Origin: Plesiomonas sp051652165
Lineage (GTDB): Bacteria; Pseudomonadota; Gammaproteobacteria; Enterobacterales; CAMTGL01
DNA: 64,000 nucleotides
Direction of reading: 5' to 3'
Assembly (NCBI RefSeq): GCF_051652165.1
Contig: NZ_JBOFTR010000007.1
Span: 1-64,000, forward strand
Each line of letters starts with the position of its first letter. Positions within the stretch are counted from its first letter, which is position 1. Under the pieces are notes generated by a model. It did no database searches and was not told the origin of the DNA. It was given only the letters and a program-made list of their open reading frames with translations. Made by a program: the position numbers and the translations under genes. Shown here piece after piece: positions 33,942 through 42,518 of this stretch.

Positions 33942-36563
33942 TTAAAGAGCTTTGAGTTTATACAGTAGGTCAAGAGCTTGTTTTGCAGTTAAATTATCTG
34001 GATGTATTGCCGCAAGTGCAGCAATTACAGGATGCTCGGTTTCAGATAATAGTGAAAGCTGGGCAACACTCTGTGTTTGCTTAGTCACGCACTCTGTATG
34101 TTCAGTGGTAACAGCATCAGTACACGCATGTGTTATTGGCGTATTTGCGGAGACATTTTCTAACGCTTCCAGTTTTTGCCGAGCCCTGGCAATCACTTCA
34201 CGTGGTACACCTGCCAAGGCTGCGACAGCTAAACCATAACTTTTACTGGCAGGCCCTTCTTGTACTGCATGCATAAAAGCGATGGTTTCTCCGTGTTCAA
34301 CCGCATCAAGATGAATATTTATTACACCTTGTAAGTGTTCTGGCAGTGCGGTGAGTTCAAAATAGTGTGTTGCAAACAGAGTCATGGCTTGAACTTTTTG
34401 AGCGAGCCACTCTACACAAGCCCATGCTAGAGATAAACCGTCATAGGTAGACGTTCCTCGCCCGATCTCATCCATCAATACTAAGCTGTGCTCTGTGGCA
34501 TTGTGTAAAATATTGGCCGTTTCTGTCATTTCAACCATAAACGTTGAGCGGCCAGAGGCCAGATCATCAGATGCGCCAACACGGGTAAAAATACGATCAA
34601 TGGGCCCAATAACAGCCTGTTGCGCAGGAACAAAGCTACCGATATGAGCCAGTAAGACAATCAGGGCTGTTTGTCGCATATAGGTACTTTTACCGCCCAT
34701 GTTCGGGCCGGTAATGATTAACATACGACGTTCTGGTGTCAGATGAGCAGGATTGGCAATAAAAGGTTCTCGCAGCATGTGTTCAACCACCGGATGCCGG
34801 CCATTTTCAATGTGCAAACCTGAGTGTTCGCTGAGTTGCGGGCAGTGGTAATCAAGGGTTTCTGCCCGCTCAGCTAAGTTGATTAATACATCAAGTTCTG
34901 ACAAGGCGGCAGCACTTTGTTGCAGTGCCGGTAAATGAGGCAGTAATTGATCAAACAGTGCTTCATATAAGCTTTTTTCCAGTGCCAGTGCTTTGCCTTT
35001 CGCAGTAAGCACTTTATCTTCATACTCTTTCAGCTCTGGAATAATGTAGCGTTCAGCATTTTTCAGTGTTTGGCGGCGGATGTAATGCGGTGGTACATGT
35101 TCACTTTGTCCGCGGCTGACTTGAATATAGTAGCCGTGAATTGCATTAAAACCGACTTTGAGCGTATCTAGCCCTGAACGCTCTCGTTCACGGATTTCAA
35201 GCTGGTCTAAATAGTGTGTTGCACCGTCGGCTAGAGCACGCCACTCATCAAGCTCTGCATTGTAGCCTTGTGCTAGTACGCCCCCGTCGCGGATCAGTAC
35301 CGGTGGGTTCTCCATAATGGCGCGTTCGAGCAGGTCACACAATTCAGTAAATGTACCGATATTGCTTTTGAGCGTTTGTAGATGTGCCGTTTTTTGTTCG
35401 GAAAGTAGTGTGTTAATTTCCGGTAATTGTTGAAATGCGCTGCGCATACGAGCGAGATCACGCGGGCGTGCTGTGCGCAGTGCAAGACGCGCCAAGATAC
35501 GCTCTATATCGCCAACTTGCCGTAAAGGAGGTTGTAATGTGCTGATTAAGTCGGCCTGTTGCAGCGCAGAAATGGCTTGCTGGCGTGCAGTTAGAACATT
35601 GATATCACGAATGGGTTGATGCAGCCAGCGTTTGAGCATACGGCTGCCCATGGCAGTGACAGTGTGATCTAGCACTGCAGCAAGGGTATTTTCATTTCCA
35701 CCGCTTAAGTTTTGGGTGATCTCAAGATTACGGCGGGTGGCCGCATCCATAATAATACCGTCTTGCTGGCGCTCTATGGTTAATCCGCGAATATGCGGCA
35801 GAGCTGTGCGCTGGGTATCTTTGACATATTGCAGCAAACAGCCTGCAGCAGATAGGGCAAGATGCGCTTGTTCTACGCCAAACCCGATCAGATCACGGGT
35901 ACCAAATTGTAAAGTCAATTGCTGGCGAGCGGTTTCCAGTTCAAATTCCCACTGCGGGCGGCGGCGTAAACCCCGGCGTTTAGCAATCAAATCATGGTCT
36001 GGAAAGTTATCTGCATATAAGAGCTCTGCTGGATTAGTCCGTTGTAACTCTGCTAGTAGAGCATCAATACTGTCGGGTTCTGTCAGCAAAAAACGGCCAG
36101 AGCTGATATCGAGTGTGGCATAACCAAATTGATCAGCATGTGCATACACTGCGGCCAGCAAATTATCTTGCCGTTCTTGCAGCAAGGCTTCATCACTGAC
36201 TGTGCCAGGGGTGATAATTCGCACCACTTTACGCTCTACCGGCCCTTTGCTGGTGGCTGGATCACCAATTTGCTCACAAATAGCGGCTGACTCACCGAGT
36301 GTAATCAGTTTAGCTAAGTATCCTTCAATAGAGTGATAGGGAACACCGGCCATTGGAATTGGCTCGCCAGCAGATTGACCTCGTTTAGTCAAAGAGATAT
36401 CAAGCAGTTGTGATGCAGTACGGGCATCATCATAAAAGAGCTCGTAAAAATCGCCCATACGATAAAACAGCAGAATATCAGGATGTTGTGCTTTTAGACG
36501 CAGATATTGCTGCATCATGGGGGTGTGGGAGTCTACATTTTTGTTATCATTCATCTGTGTCAT
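33942..36563 (-). CDS. mutS: DNA mismatch repair protein MutS
   Basis: Recognises mismatches and starts methyl-directed repair with MutL and MutH. The 873-aa protein (E. coli 853) has the mismatch-binding motif FYRMGDFYELFYDDA near residue 30-45, Walker A GPNMGGKST at 619-627, and Walker B VLMDEIGRGTS. The linker after the ATPase domain is longer than in E. coli. It holds a Thr/Cys/His-rich stretch and the beta-clamp-binding motif QLSLL at 835-839. The C-terminal tetramerisation helix (LTAKQALDLLYKL) is present. ATGs at 36563 and 36554 are both possible. Confidence 0.97.
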   Translation of the reverse strand: MTQMNDNKNVDSHTPMMQQYLRLKAQHPDILLFYRMGDFYELFYDDARTASQLLDISLTKRGQSAGEPIPMAGVPYHSIEGYLAKLITLGESAAICEQIGDPATSKGPVERKVVRIITPGTVSDEALLQERQDNLLAAVYAHADQFGYATLDISSGRFLLTEPDSIDALLAELQRTNPAELLYADNFPDHDLIAKRRGLRRRPQWEFELETARQQLTLQFGTRDLIGFGVEQAHLALSAAGCLLQYVKDTQRTALPHIRGLTIERQQDGIIMDAATRRNLEITQNLSGGNENTLAAVLDHTVTAMGSRMLKRWLHQPIRDINVLTARQQAISALQQADLISTLQPPLRQVGDIERILARLALRTARPRDLARMRSAFQQLPEINTLLSEQKTAHLQTLKSNIGTFTELCDLLERAIMENPPVLIRDGGVLAQGYNAELDEWRALADGATHYLDQLEIRERERSGLDTLKVGFNAIHGYYIQVSRGQSEHVPPHYIRRQTLKNAERYIIPELKEYEDKVLTAKGKALALEKSLYEALFDQLLPHLPALQQSAAALSELDVLINLAERAETLDYHCPQLSEHSGLHIENGRHPVVEHMLREPFIANPAHLTPERRMLIITGPNMGGKSTYMRQTALIVLLAHIGSFVPAQQAVIGPIDRIFTRVGASDDLASGRSTFMVEMTETANILHNATEHSLVLMDEIGRGTSTYDGLSLAWACVEWLAQKVQAMTLFATHYFELTALPEHLQGVINIHLDAVEHGETIAFMHAVQEGPASKSYGLAVAALAGVPREVIARARQKLEALENVSANTPITHACTDAVTTEHTECVTKQTQSVAQLSLLSETEHPVIAALAAIHPDNLTAKQALDLLYKLKAL

Positions 36564-37202
36564 GGCTTTAGTTTGTTGAATTTAAAGTTAATAGTGATTT
36601 TATTTATTGTCATCAAGTATCACGACGTTTTATAAGAAACAACTCAGCCCTTGGTATTTAGCAGCATTATGCTATGAGCGAGAGGTTATTGTACTCTATT
36701 TCAAGAGTGACCTACACTTGGCAAAAAAGCGGTTTTTACGTTTCGATTCTCTGGTATGGTTGCTATTCAATCATTTTATTCTTACGGATTATTAAGGTGA
36801 AGGGCGATTTATTGTCACCTTGTGCGGCTAAAAACACTATTGCTACGGGTATTCTTGTATTTTTATTCGTTAATATTTATGGTGTTCTCTCTATATAAAT
36901 CGATAATCTGTGCGCTTGTAAATATAGCTATGAATACACATAAGGGTAACGGTGAGAATTAGAGTTAAAACATAAATAAACATTATGTTATTCATTGTCG
37001 ACTAACACGAAATGGCCATATAAAGATAATTAATGGCTAAGGTGAGTGCTTAGCTAAATATATTCTATTTTTATTTATTCTTGTTTTTACATATTCAAAG
37101 GTGATGTTGTCTCTGGTGAGTTGTGTTTATTCCATACTCTTTCTGTATGATGAAAATAGCGCAAGTTGATTTTATTTTTAGGTGGATAAATAAATGTGAG
37201 TG

Positions 37203-37240
37203 ATAAAGGATAGAGTGGTTCATATTCATCCTTTATTTTT
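37203..37240 (+). terminator. Terminator-like hairpin in the AT-rich gap
   Basis: ATAAAGGAT (37203-37211) pairs perfectly with ATCCTTTAT (37228-37236) across a 16-nt loop and runs into T5. No gene ends before it, so it may mark the 3' end of an unannotated small RNA or be a decayed remnant. Confidence 0.45.
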
Positions 37241-37470
37241 CAAGTGGTTATTAATTTCAATGCATTGATTTTAAAGTGATAAATAGAAGTGTGACGACGC
37301 GTAATTAAAGGCGTTATTTTCATTTTTCTTCATGTGCAAAAATAGGCCTCACCCCATAATATATCTCTCGCCCTCTTTAGGTGTACAACACACTCTTTGA
37401 TATTAGGCCTGTGCTTATTTCATCATGAGTGTGCTATTTCGCAATATATTCGCACTGTTTATTAGACAAC

Positions 37471-37500
37471 ATTGTTGATAACACAATTGTTGATAACACA
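37471..37500 (+). repeat. Perfect tandem duplication of a 15-bp unit upstream of the LPMO gene
   Basis: ATTGTTGATAACACA occurs twice head-to-tail with no spacer, 104-133 bp before the LPMO start. A fragment, GTTGTT, follows. Its position suggests a regulator-binding array, though no known consensus is matched. Confidence 0.6.
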
Positions 37501-37603
37501 GCCGTTGTTCTAGAGCAGATATTCATGACTCATTTATATTCAATAAAACATTGAGTTTAATATGAGTAAAAATAAATAATAATTGAAAATGGGATATGTC
37601 GTA

Positions 37604-39178
37604 ATGAAGAAGTTAAAGCCTATTTTATTTACACTGTCGTCTCTTACTGTTGCGTTAGCCTCAGCCAATGTAAGTGCGCACGGTTATATGTCTTCTCCTC
37701 AAGATTATGCTTATAGTTGTTCAGTCGGTTCAACAAGCAGTAAAGAGCTTTGTAATGCAACGGTAAGCCAGCAAAAAAGTGAAATTAACCAAGGTGGGGC
37801 CGCTGGAAATCATAAAGCGGTGTTGATGGATGGAAAGATCTGTTCTGCCTCAAAAGGCGGCGCTTATGATGTGCTTGATGTACCTTCTGCGCAACGCCAC
37901 ACCACCAAACTTAAGCGTGATAAAGAGGGAAAAATTGAAATTCAATACGTTCCTACCGCAGCTCATCGTACATGGTACTGGGACTACTTTGTCACCCGTG
38001 ATGGCTTTAATCCGGATACCGATAAATTGACTTGGGCTGATTTAGAAAGAATTGATGTGATTGATGCAAAAGGTACAGCGCCAAATGGTGGTAATAGTGG
38101 TCAGGTATATACCCAGAAAATTAAGTGGCCAGCAAATAAAACCGGTAAGCGTATTTTATTCCAAATATGGCAGCGTCCAGACCCTTCTCATACACACCAT
38201 GAAGTGTTAGGTGCTCCGCCATCAAATGCCTGGGATAGTGCTGAAGCGTTTTATAGTTGTGCTAATGTGATTGTTGAGTCAGATGATGGCGGTACTGAGC
38301 CACCAGAAATTGATAATCCATGGCAGAGTAGCCAGCGTTTTGCGGCAGCCTCCACACCTGTTGAAGCGGGATATACTGTAGTGGCTCGTCTAATGAATAA
38401 AGGCAATGAGCAGTTTAAAATTCCTTTAGACATTACAGCAAATAATATTATTAATGATAAGTGGAAAATAGAACTTGCTGAGAAGATTAATAACGATGCT
38501 GCGGTTAGCAAGTTTGCCAAAGTAGGTGTTATTAATGCTGATTACGATGTTTCACTTAATTCTGATCCAAATAAAAATTATATTTACTTTACCGGTAAAG
38601 AGTGGAAACACTTAATTGAAAGCCACAATAATGAAAAACCAGATGTAAAATTCAGCATGAGCTGGCCAGACCAGAAAGAAAGTTACGAGTTTGCGCCTAA
38701 TGAGTCTTTAGCTGTGCCTTTCTCATTGAAAGTGGTTGAGCAGGTGCGTTTGGTCGGTAAATATACCTATACAGCGGTTGTGAAGCAGGTTGGTGTTGAA
38801 GATCAAGAACCGGTGCAAGTGCTACAAGGCCCTGTTACTGAAAATGGCGCTTCTGCAAATATTAATGTAAAAAATGCAGGTACTTACAGTGTTAATGTTA
38901 CAGTGAGTAACGATAAAGGCAAAGCTGAAAGCAAAATGTACCACTTTAATGTGGTGGTAAATGATGGTGAGCCAGGAACCGGCGAGTTTGACTATGTGTT
39001 CCCTAATGGTTTAAAGAGCTATGTTGCAGGCACGAAAGTAAAAGGGCGCGATGGCAAAATTTATGAGTGTAAGCCATGGCCATATGCAGGTTACTGCCAG
39101 CAGTGGAGTGAAAGCAGCAATGCCTATGAGCCAGGTGTGGGCTTTGCTTGGCAGCAAGCATGGAGTCTTGTGAAGTAA
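37604..39178 (+). CDS. Secreted chitin-active lytic polysaccharide monooxygenase (AA10, GbpA-like)
   Basis: Copper enzyme that oxidatively cleaves crystalline chitin and, in Vibrio GbpA, also acts as an adhesin. The 524-aa protein has a signal peptide ending VSA at residue 25, so the mature protein starts with H26 (HGYMSSP), the first histidine-brace ligand. The second is H121 in TAAHRTWYW. The AA10 domain runs to about 205. A GbpA-type second domain lies at about 215-350, an Ig/PKD-like domain at about 380-455, and a chitin-binding module (CBM73/CBM5-12 type, GKIYECKPWPYAGYCQQW) at 460-524. I start at the ATG at 37604, with GGGA nine nt before it; a TTG at 37583 is less likely. Substrate preference is inferred. 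Confidence 0.93.
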   Translation: MKKLKPILFTLSSLTVALASANVSAHGYMSSPQDYAYSCSVGSTSSKELCNATVSQQKSEINQGGAAGNHKAVLMDGKICSASKGGAYDVLDVPSAQRHTTKLKRDKEGKIEIQYVPTAAHRTWYWDYFVTRDGFNPDTDKLTWADLERIDVIDAKGTAPNGGNSGQVYTQKIKWPANKTGKRILFQIWQRPDPSHTHHEVLGAPPSNAWDSAEAFYSCANVIVESDDGGTEPPEIDNPWQSSQRFAAASTPVEAGYTVVARLMNKGNEQFKIPLDITANNIINDKWKIELAEKINNDAAVSKFAKVGVINADYDVSLNSDPNKNYIYFTGKEWKHLIESHNNEKPDVKFSMSWPDQKESYEFAPNESLAVPFSLKVVEQVRLVGKYTYTAVVKQVGVEDQEPVQVLQGPVTENGASANINVKNAGTYSVNVTVSNDKGKAESKMYHFNVVVNDGEPGTGEFDYVFPNGLKSYVAGTKVKGRDGKIYECKPWPYAGYCQQWSESSNAYEPGVGFAWQQAWSLVK

Positions 39179-39202
39179 TATTTTCACAGAATAAATACGT
39201 TC

Positions 39203-39231
39203 ATGGCCACTGAATCAGTGGCCATTTTTTT
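39203..39231 (+). terminator. Intrinsic terminator between the LPMO and di-heme enzyme genes
   Basis: The 11-nt arms at 39203-39213 and 39215-39225 are perfectly complementary (ATGGCCACT core), followed by T7. It ends only 7 nt before the next ATG at 39239. The downstream gene must therefore rely on read-through or a promoter inside the LPMO gene. Confidence 0.92.
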
Positions 39232-39238
39232 AAGTGGT

Positions 39239-40339
39239 ATGATGCGATTATCTTTTTTTGTCTTTTTTATATCATTCAGTGTACAAGCAGATACAACATG
39301 GTCAGCAAAAGCTGAGTTAGGGCGCTATCTGTTTAACGATCTCCGTTTATCCTCTTTGGGTAATCGCAGTTGTGCGGTATGCCATGCCCCTGAGTTAGGT
39401 TGGACAAACCGTTTTAGTCGAACCCCTGATATTGCCGGACACATAACAGGGTTAAATACCCCATCATTATTGAATGTGGCCGACTATGATTATTTTACAC
39501 AGAGCTCGCCAGATATTGTTGCTTTAGACGCAGCCATTATTCGCCCACTATTTTCCTCTTCCCCTAAAGAGATGGGGATGACACCTGCGCTGCTCGTTCA
39601 ACGTTTAGAACACGCAAAAAGTCTATATTCTCCTCTATTTAATGCGGCGTATCAGGATCAAAAAATCACGGTTCAGCGGGTGATCACTGCACTGACAACT
39701 TACGTGAGCACGCTGCGCTCTACCAACACGCCTTGGCATCAATATCTTGCTGGAAATACCAACGCAATCACAAGAGAGCAGCGTAAAGGAGCACTGCTCT
39801 TTTCCAGCACAAAACTAGGTTGTAGCCAGTGTCATGGTGGAAAATTACTGAATCAACCCGTCAAAGATGCGGGTGGTTTTTATGCTAACACAGGCCTTTA
39901 TGGGATAAGCGATAGTGCTGGCGTTCGCCATTACCCTACTGATTTTCAAGGCCTAAGTGCAACTTCAGGTAATAAAAGTGATGAGGGTAAATTTCGTATT
40001 CCCTCTTTGGTGAATATCACAGAAACAGGCCCATGGGGGCACGATGGTAGCTTTTTGTCACTCAGCTCAGTTGTAGACAGCTATGCTCGTGGTGGTAGGA
40101 AAATCACCTTAGGAAAAAATCAGGGAGACGGCGCTTTACATGCCAATAAACACCCTCTTGTACAGGGGTTTGTTTTATCAGCGAAAGATAAACAAGCCTT
40201 ATTGGCTTTTTTTGATGCATTGAAAGTGCCTGAGGCTAAAACCTATACCCACCCAGACTCTCCATTTTGTCAGTTAATAAAGTTAAAAAATAAAAATGAT
40301 CCAGCAGGATGTATTCCCCCATACCAACATCGCCCATAA
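39239..40339 (+). CDS. Secreted di-heme c-type enzyme, MauG/MbnH (MXAN_0977-like) family
   Basis: Periplasmic di-heme protein of the cytochrome c peroxidase superfamily. The 366-aa protein has a signal peptide of about 17 residues ending SVQA. The heme sites are CAVCH (45-49) and CSQCH (195-199). Further family features are GRYLFNDLRLS, PKEMGMT (109-115), YANTGLYG, FRIPSLVNITETGPWGHDGS and YARGGR. From memory these fit the MbnH/MXAN_0977 group better than classical peroxidases. Known MbnH oxidises a Trp of its partner MbnP to kynurenine in copper homeostasis. No MbnP is visible here. Two extra Cys (344, 358) lie in the C-terminal tail. The ATG at 39203 is rejected because it lies in the terminator. 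Family firm, substrate unknown. Confidence 0.85.
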   Translation: MMRLSFFVFFISFSVQADTTWSAKAELGRYLFNDLRLSSLGNRSCAVCHAPELGWTNRFSRTPDIAGHITGLNTPSLLNVADYDYFTQSSPDIVALDAAIIRPLFSSSPKEMGMTPALLVQRLEHAKSLYSPLFNAAYQDQKITVQRVITALTTYVSTLRSTNTPWHQYLAGNTNAITREQRKGALLFSSTKLGCSQCHGGKLLNQPVKDAGGFYANTGLYGISDSAGVRHYPTDFQGLSATSGNKSDEGKFRIPSLVNITETGPWGHDGSFLSLSSVVDSYARGGRKITLGKNQGDGALHANKHPLVQGFVLSAKDKQALLAFFDALKVPEAKTYTHPDSPFCQLIKLKNKNDPAGCIPPYQHRP

Positions 40340-40354
40340 ACAGGAGATCTATTC

Positions 40355-40858
40355 ATGCGCAGTACATTGTGTATTTTGTTAACCCTGATATTAAGCAGCC
40401 AATATGCATTGGCTCAGACCAGTAAAGATAAGAAGATCTCTGAAGCGAGAAATCAGTATTTCAGTAAAGATTACCAAAAAGCGTGCCAGATACAGCCGGA
40501 GAACTATGCCACTTATCCCAATACGCCTGATCAAGCAGCCCAAGTAGAGGTGACACTTGATAAAGGGTTTTCCCATCAATTTACCGCAACTGACCGTGAG
40601 CACTATCTGCAAATTGCCACAATACATTGGGATGAGAAGTTTGTTGTGATGGTCAATGATGATGTCACTTTGGCAATAAAAGGGGGGGATATTACAGGTG
40701 AAAACATTGAGAACAACGCATGCCCTGCGCAGAAAAGAAAAATTTACCACATCAATACCCATGAGTGGGCCAGTTATCTGATGACAATAACTGCAAAAGC
40801 AGGTGAAAAAGTGTGGATAACGGTGCTGCCTGAGGGGAACCAAACTCATAAACAATAA
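40355..40858 (+). CDS. Small secreted protein of unknown function next to the di-heme enzyme
   Basis: I do not recognise this family. The 167-aa product has a clear signal peptide (residues 1-20, ending YALA). The mature part has about 147 aa with two Cys (44, 123) that could form a disulfide, and three Trp (92, 138, 154). Several His (74, 83, 91, 132, 136) and a mainly beta-type pattern complete it. It starts 15 nt after the di-heme gene stop with a perfect AGGAG site, so the two are surely co-transcribed. By analogy with MbnH-MbnP it could be the substrate or copper-binding partner of the di-heme enzyme; that is inference only. Confidence 0.8.
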   Translation: MRSTLCILLTLILSSQYALAQTSKDKKISEARNQYFSKDYQKACQIQPENYATYPNTPDQAAQVEVTLDKGFSHQFTATDREHYLQIATIHWDEKFVVMVNDDVTLAIKGGDITGENIENNACPAQKRKIYHINTHEWASYLMTITAKAGEKVWITVLPEGNQTHKQ

Positions 40859-41115
40859 AAGTGCAGCAGAGTATCCAGGTGATAGAGAGCGGTTAATATT
40901 TGGTCTTATCTCGATTGTACCGCCATGAGGGCTTGCAGAACACCGCATTGTTGCTACTTGTCGAGGTATTGTAACACCACGCTTATGCGATATTGCGCCG
41001 TTTCAGAAATGGGTTAAGAATATGAGTAAGTTAATCAGTTATGGCAGTATAGCTCTCTAACGAGCAACCATTTTACTTACTCAACCCCTTATCTTCGGAT
41101 GTAAAGGCGATATTT

Positions 41116-42273
41116 ATGCAAAATTTTACGCTCCATACCCCAACAAAAGTACTGTTCGGTAAAGGACAAATTGCCCATTTACGTAATGAAATTCCGACAG
41201 ATGCACGAGTGTTAATTACCTACGGTGGTGGCAGTGCAAAGCGTTCAGGGGTACTTGATCAGGTACATGCGGCACTGAGCGGTATGCATGTACTTGAGTT
41301 TGGCGGAATAGAGCCAAACCCCTCTTATGAAACGCTGATGCAAGCTGTTGAATTTGTGCGTAATGAAAAAATTACCTTCCTGCTGGCTGTTGGTGGCGGT
41401 TCAGTGATTGACGGTACTAAGTTTATTGCTGCTGCTGCCGATTATATCGGTGAACCGTGGAATATCATGCACACAGTAGGCAGTGATATTAAACACGCTA
41501 TCCCGATGGGGTCAGTATTGACACTGCCTGCAACTGGTTCTGAGATGAATATGGGTGCAGTCATCACCCGCCGTAGCACTGGGGATAAACAGCACTTTTT
41601 CTCGCCATTGGTGATGCCAAAATTTGCGGTGCTTGATCCCGAATTGACGTATACATTGCCAGAACATCAAATTGCAAATGGTGTTGTTGATGCCTTTGTG
41701 CATACCGTTGAGCAATATCTGACCTATCCGGTAGAGGCTAAAGTACAAGACCGCTTTGCCGAAGGGTTATTGCAAACGTTGGTAGAAGAGGGCCCACGAG
41801 CTCTGGTTGAGCCACAAAACTATGCTGTTCGCGCCAACATTATGTGGAGCGCAACAATAGCGCTTAATGGTCTAATTGGTGCTGGGGTTCCACAAGACTG
41901 GGCAACCCATATGCTAGGGCATGAGCTAACAGCGATGCATGGTATTGATCACGCTCAGACATTAGCCGTTATTTTACCCGTGTTATTGCAAGAAAAGCGG
42001 GCAACAAAACATGCAAAACTGCTGCAATACGCAGAGCGTGTTTGGGGAATACATGCAGGCAATGATGAACAGCGTATTGATGCTGCAATTGCAGCAACAC
42101 GACAATTTTTTGAGCAGATGGGGCTAAAAACACATTTGCGAGATTATGGTCTTGATGGTAGTACTATTCCAGCAATGGTCAATAAACTCAAAGAGCATGG
42201 TATGAGCCAATTAGGTGAGCATCAAGATATTCATTTAGAAGATAGCCGCCGAATTTATCAAGCTGCACTGTAA
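41116..42273 (+). CDS. yqhD: NADPH-dependent aldehyde reductase YqhD (iron-type alcohol dehydrogenase)
   Basis: Reduces a broad range of aldehydes, including lipid-peroxidation products, with NADPH. The 385-aa protein (E. coli 387) shows the nucleotide motif YGGGSAKRSGV (about residues 36-46) and VGGGSVIDGTKF. Metal ligands are in NGVVDAFVHTVEQY and MLGHELTAMHGIDHAQ. It is highly similar to E. coli YqhD throughout. No AraC-type yqhC regulator is next to it. The 257-bp upstream gap holds an inverted repeat TGAGTAAGT/ACTTACTCA (41023-41031 and 41075-41083). It stands alone, with a hairpin downstream. Confidence 0.95.
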   Translation: MQNFTLHTPTKVLFGKGQIAHLRNEIPTDARVLITYGGGSAKRSGVLDQVHAALSGMHVLEFGGIEPNPSYETLMQAVEFVRNEKITFLLAVGGGSVIDGTKFIAAAADYIGEPWNIMHTVGSDIKHAIPMGSVLTLPATGSEMNMGAVITRRSTGDKQHFFSPLVMPKFAVLDPELTYTLPEHQIANGVVDAFVHTVEQYLTYPVEAKVQDRFAEGLLQTLVEEGPRALVEPQNYAVRANIMWSATIALNGLIGAGVPQDWATHMLGHELTAMHGIDHAQTLAVILPVLLQEKRATKHAKLLQYAERVWGIHAGNDEQRIDAAIAATRQFFEQMGLKTHLRDYGLDGSTIPAMVNKLKEHGMSQLGEHQDIHLEDSRRIYQAAL

Positions 42274-42329
42274 ATCTTTAAGGTGTTATTGTCTAAAAAG
42301 TGTACACCCATAACGTGTCTAAAGCGTGT

Positions 42330-42363
42330 ATTGCTGGCTGACCTCTCAGAGTCAGCCAGCAAT
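42330..42363 (+). terminator. Hairpin downstream of yqhD
   Basis: A perfect 13-bp stem, opening ATTGCTGGCTGAC, pairs across an 8-nt loop with 42351-42363. The sequence after it, GTGATTTATTATTTT, is T-rich but not a clean T-run, so it is a probable rather than ideal terminator. Confidence 0.7.
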
Positions 42364-42489
42364 GTGATTTATTATTTTATCGAACTCAGTATTTATAACC
42401 CTGCCTGAATCCGTGTACTTATTTTACGATAACACATCTCTTTAACCTTCTAATCTCTTCACTTTTTGTATACAAATTGTTGTGATATT

Positions 42490-42518
42490 TTGCAGCAATA
42501 ATGCAAATAAACTGTATT
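42490..42518 (+). promoter_or_regulatory. Candidate gcv operon promoter
   Basis: TTGCAG (42490-42495), a 17-nt spacer and TGTATT (42513-42518) lie 110 nt before gcvT. The boxes are moderate matches; sites for GcvA, Lrp or PurR could not be recognised. Confidence 0.35.

Larger units (their letters stand above)
36564..37603. other. About 1 kb AT-rich, gene-free stretch between mutS and the LPMO gene
   Basis: The stretch is visibly richer in A+T than its neighbours. It holds no frame with a family match, ribosome site and sensible composition. Two frames of 62 and 74 codons (36607-36795, 36674-36898) overlap each other and resemble nothing. Structures seen are a hairpin GCTAAG/CTTAGC at 37036-37054, a terminator-like hairpin at 37203-37240 and a 15-bp tandem repeat at 37471-37500. 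The mutS-rpoS neighbourhood is a known insertion hot spot in enterics. Confidence 0.6.

Noticed and set aside
36607..36898. Two overlapping frames of 62 and 74 codons in the AT-rich gap
   Set aside because: They overlap in different frames, lack good ribosome sites and look like translated AT-rich noise with many Leu, Ile, Phe and Tyr.
38941..39178. Chitinase activity for the LPMO gene because of the chitin-binding module
   Set aside because: There is no glycoside hydrolase domain; the N-terminal His after the signal peptide and second brace His define an AA10 oxygenase.
39203..39238. Upstream ATG for the di-heme enzyme (longer N-terminus)
   Set aside because: The ATG is the first base of a terminator hairpin, and the longer form would put extra residues before an obvious signal peptide.
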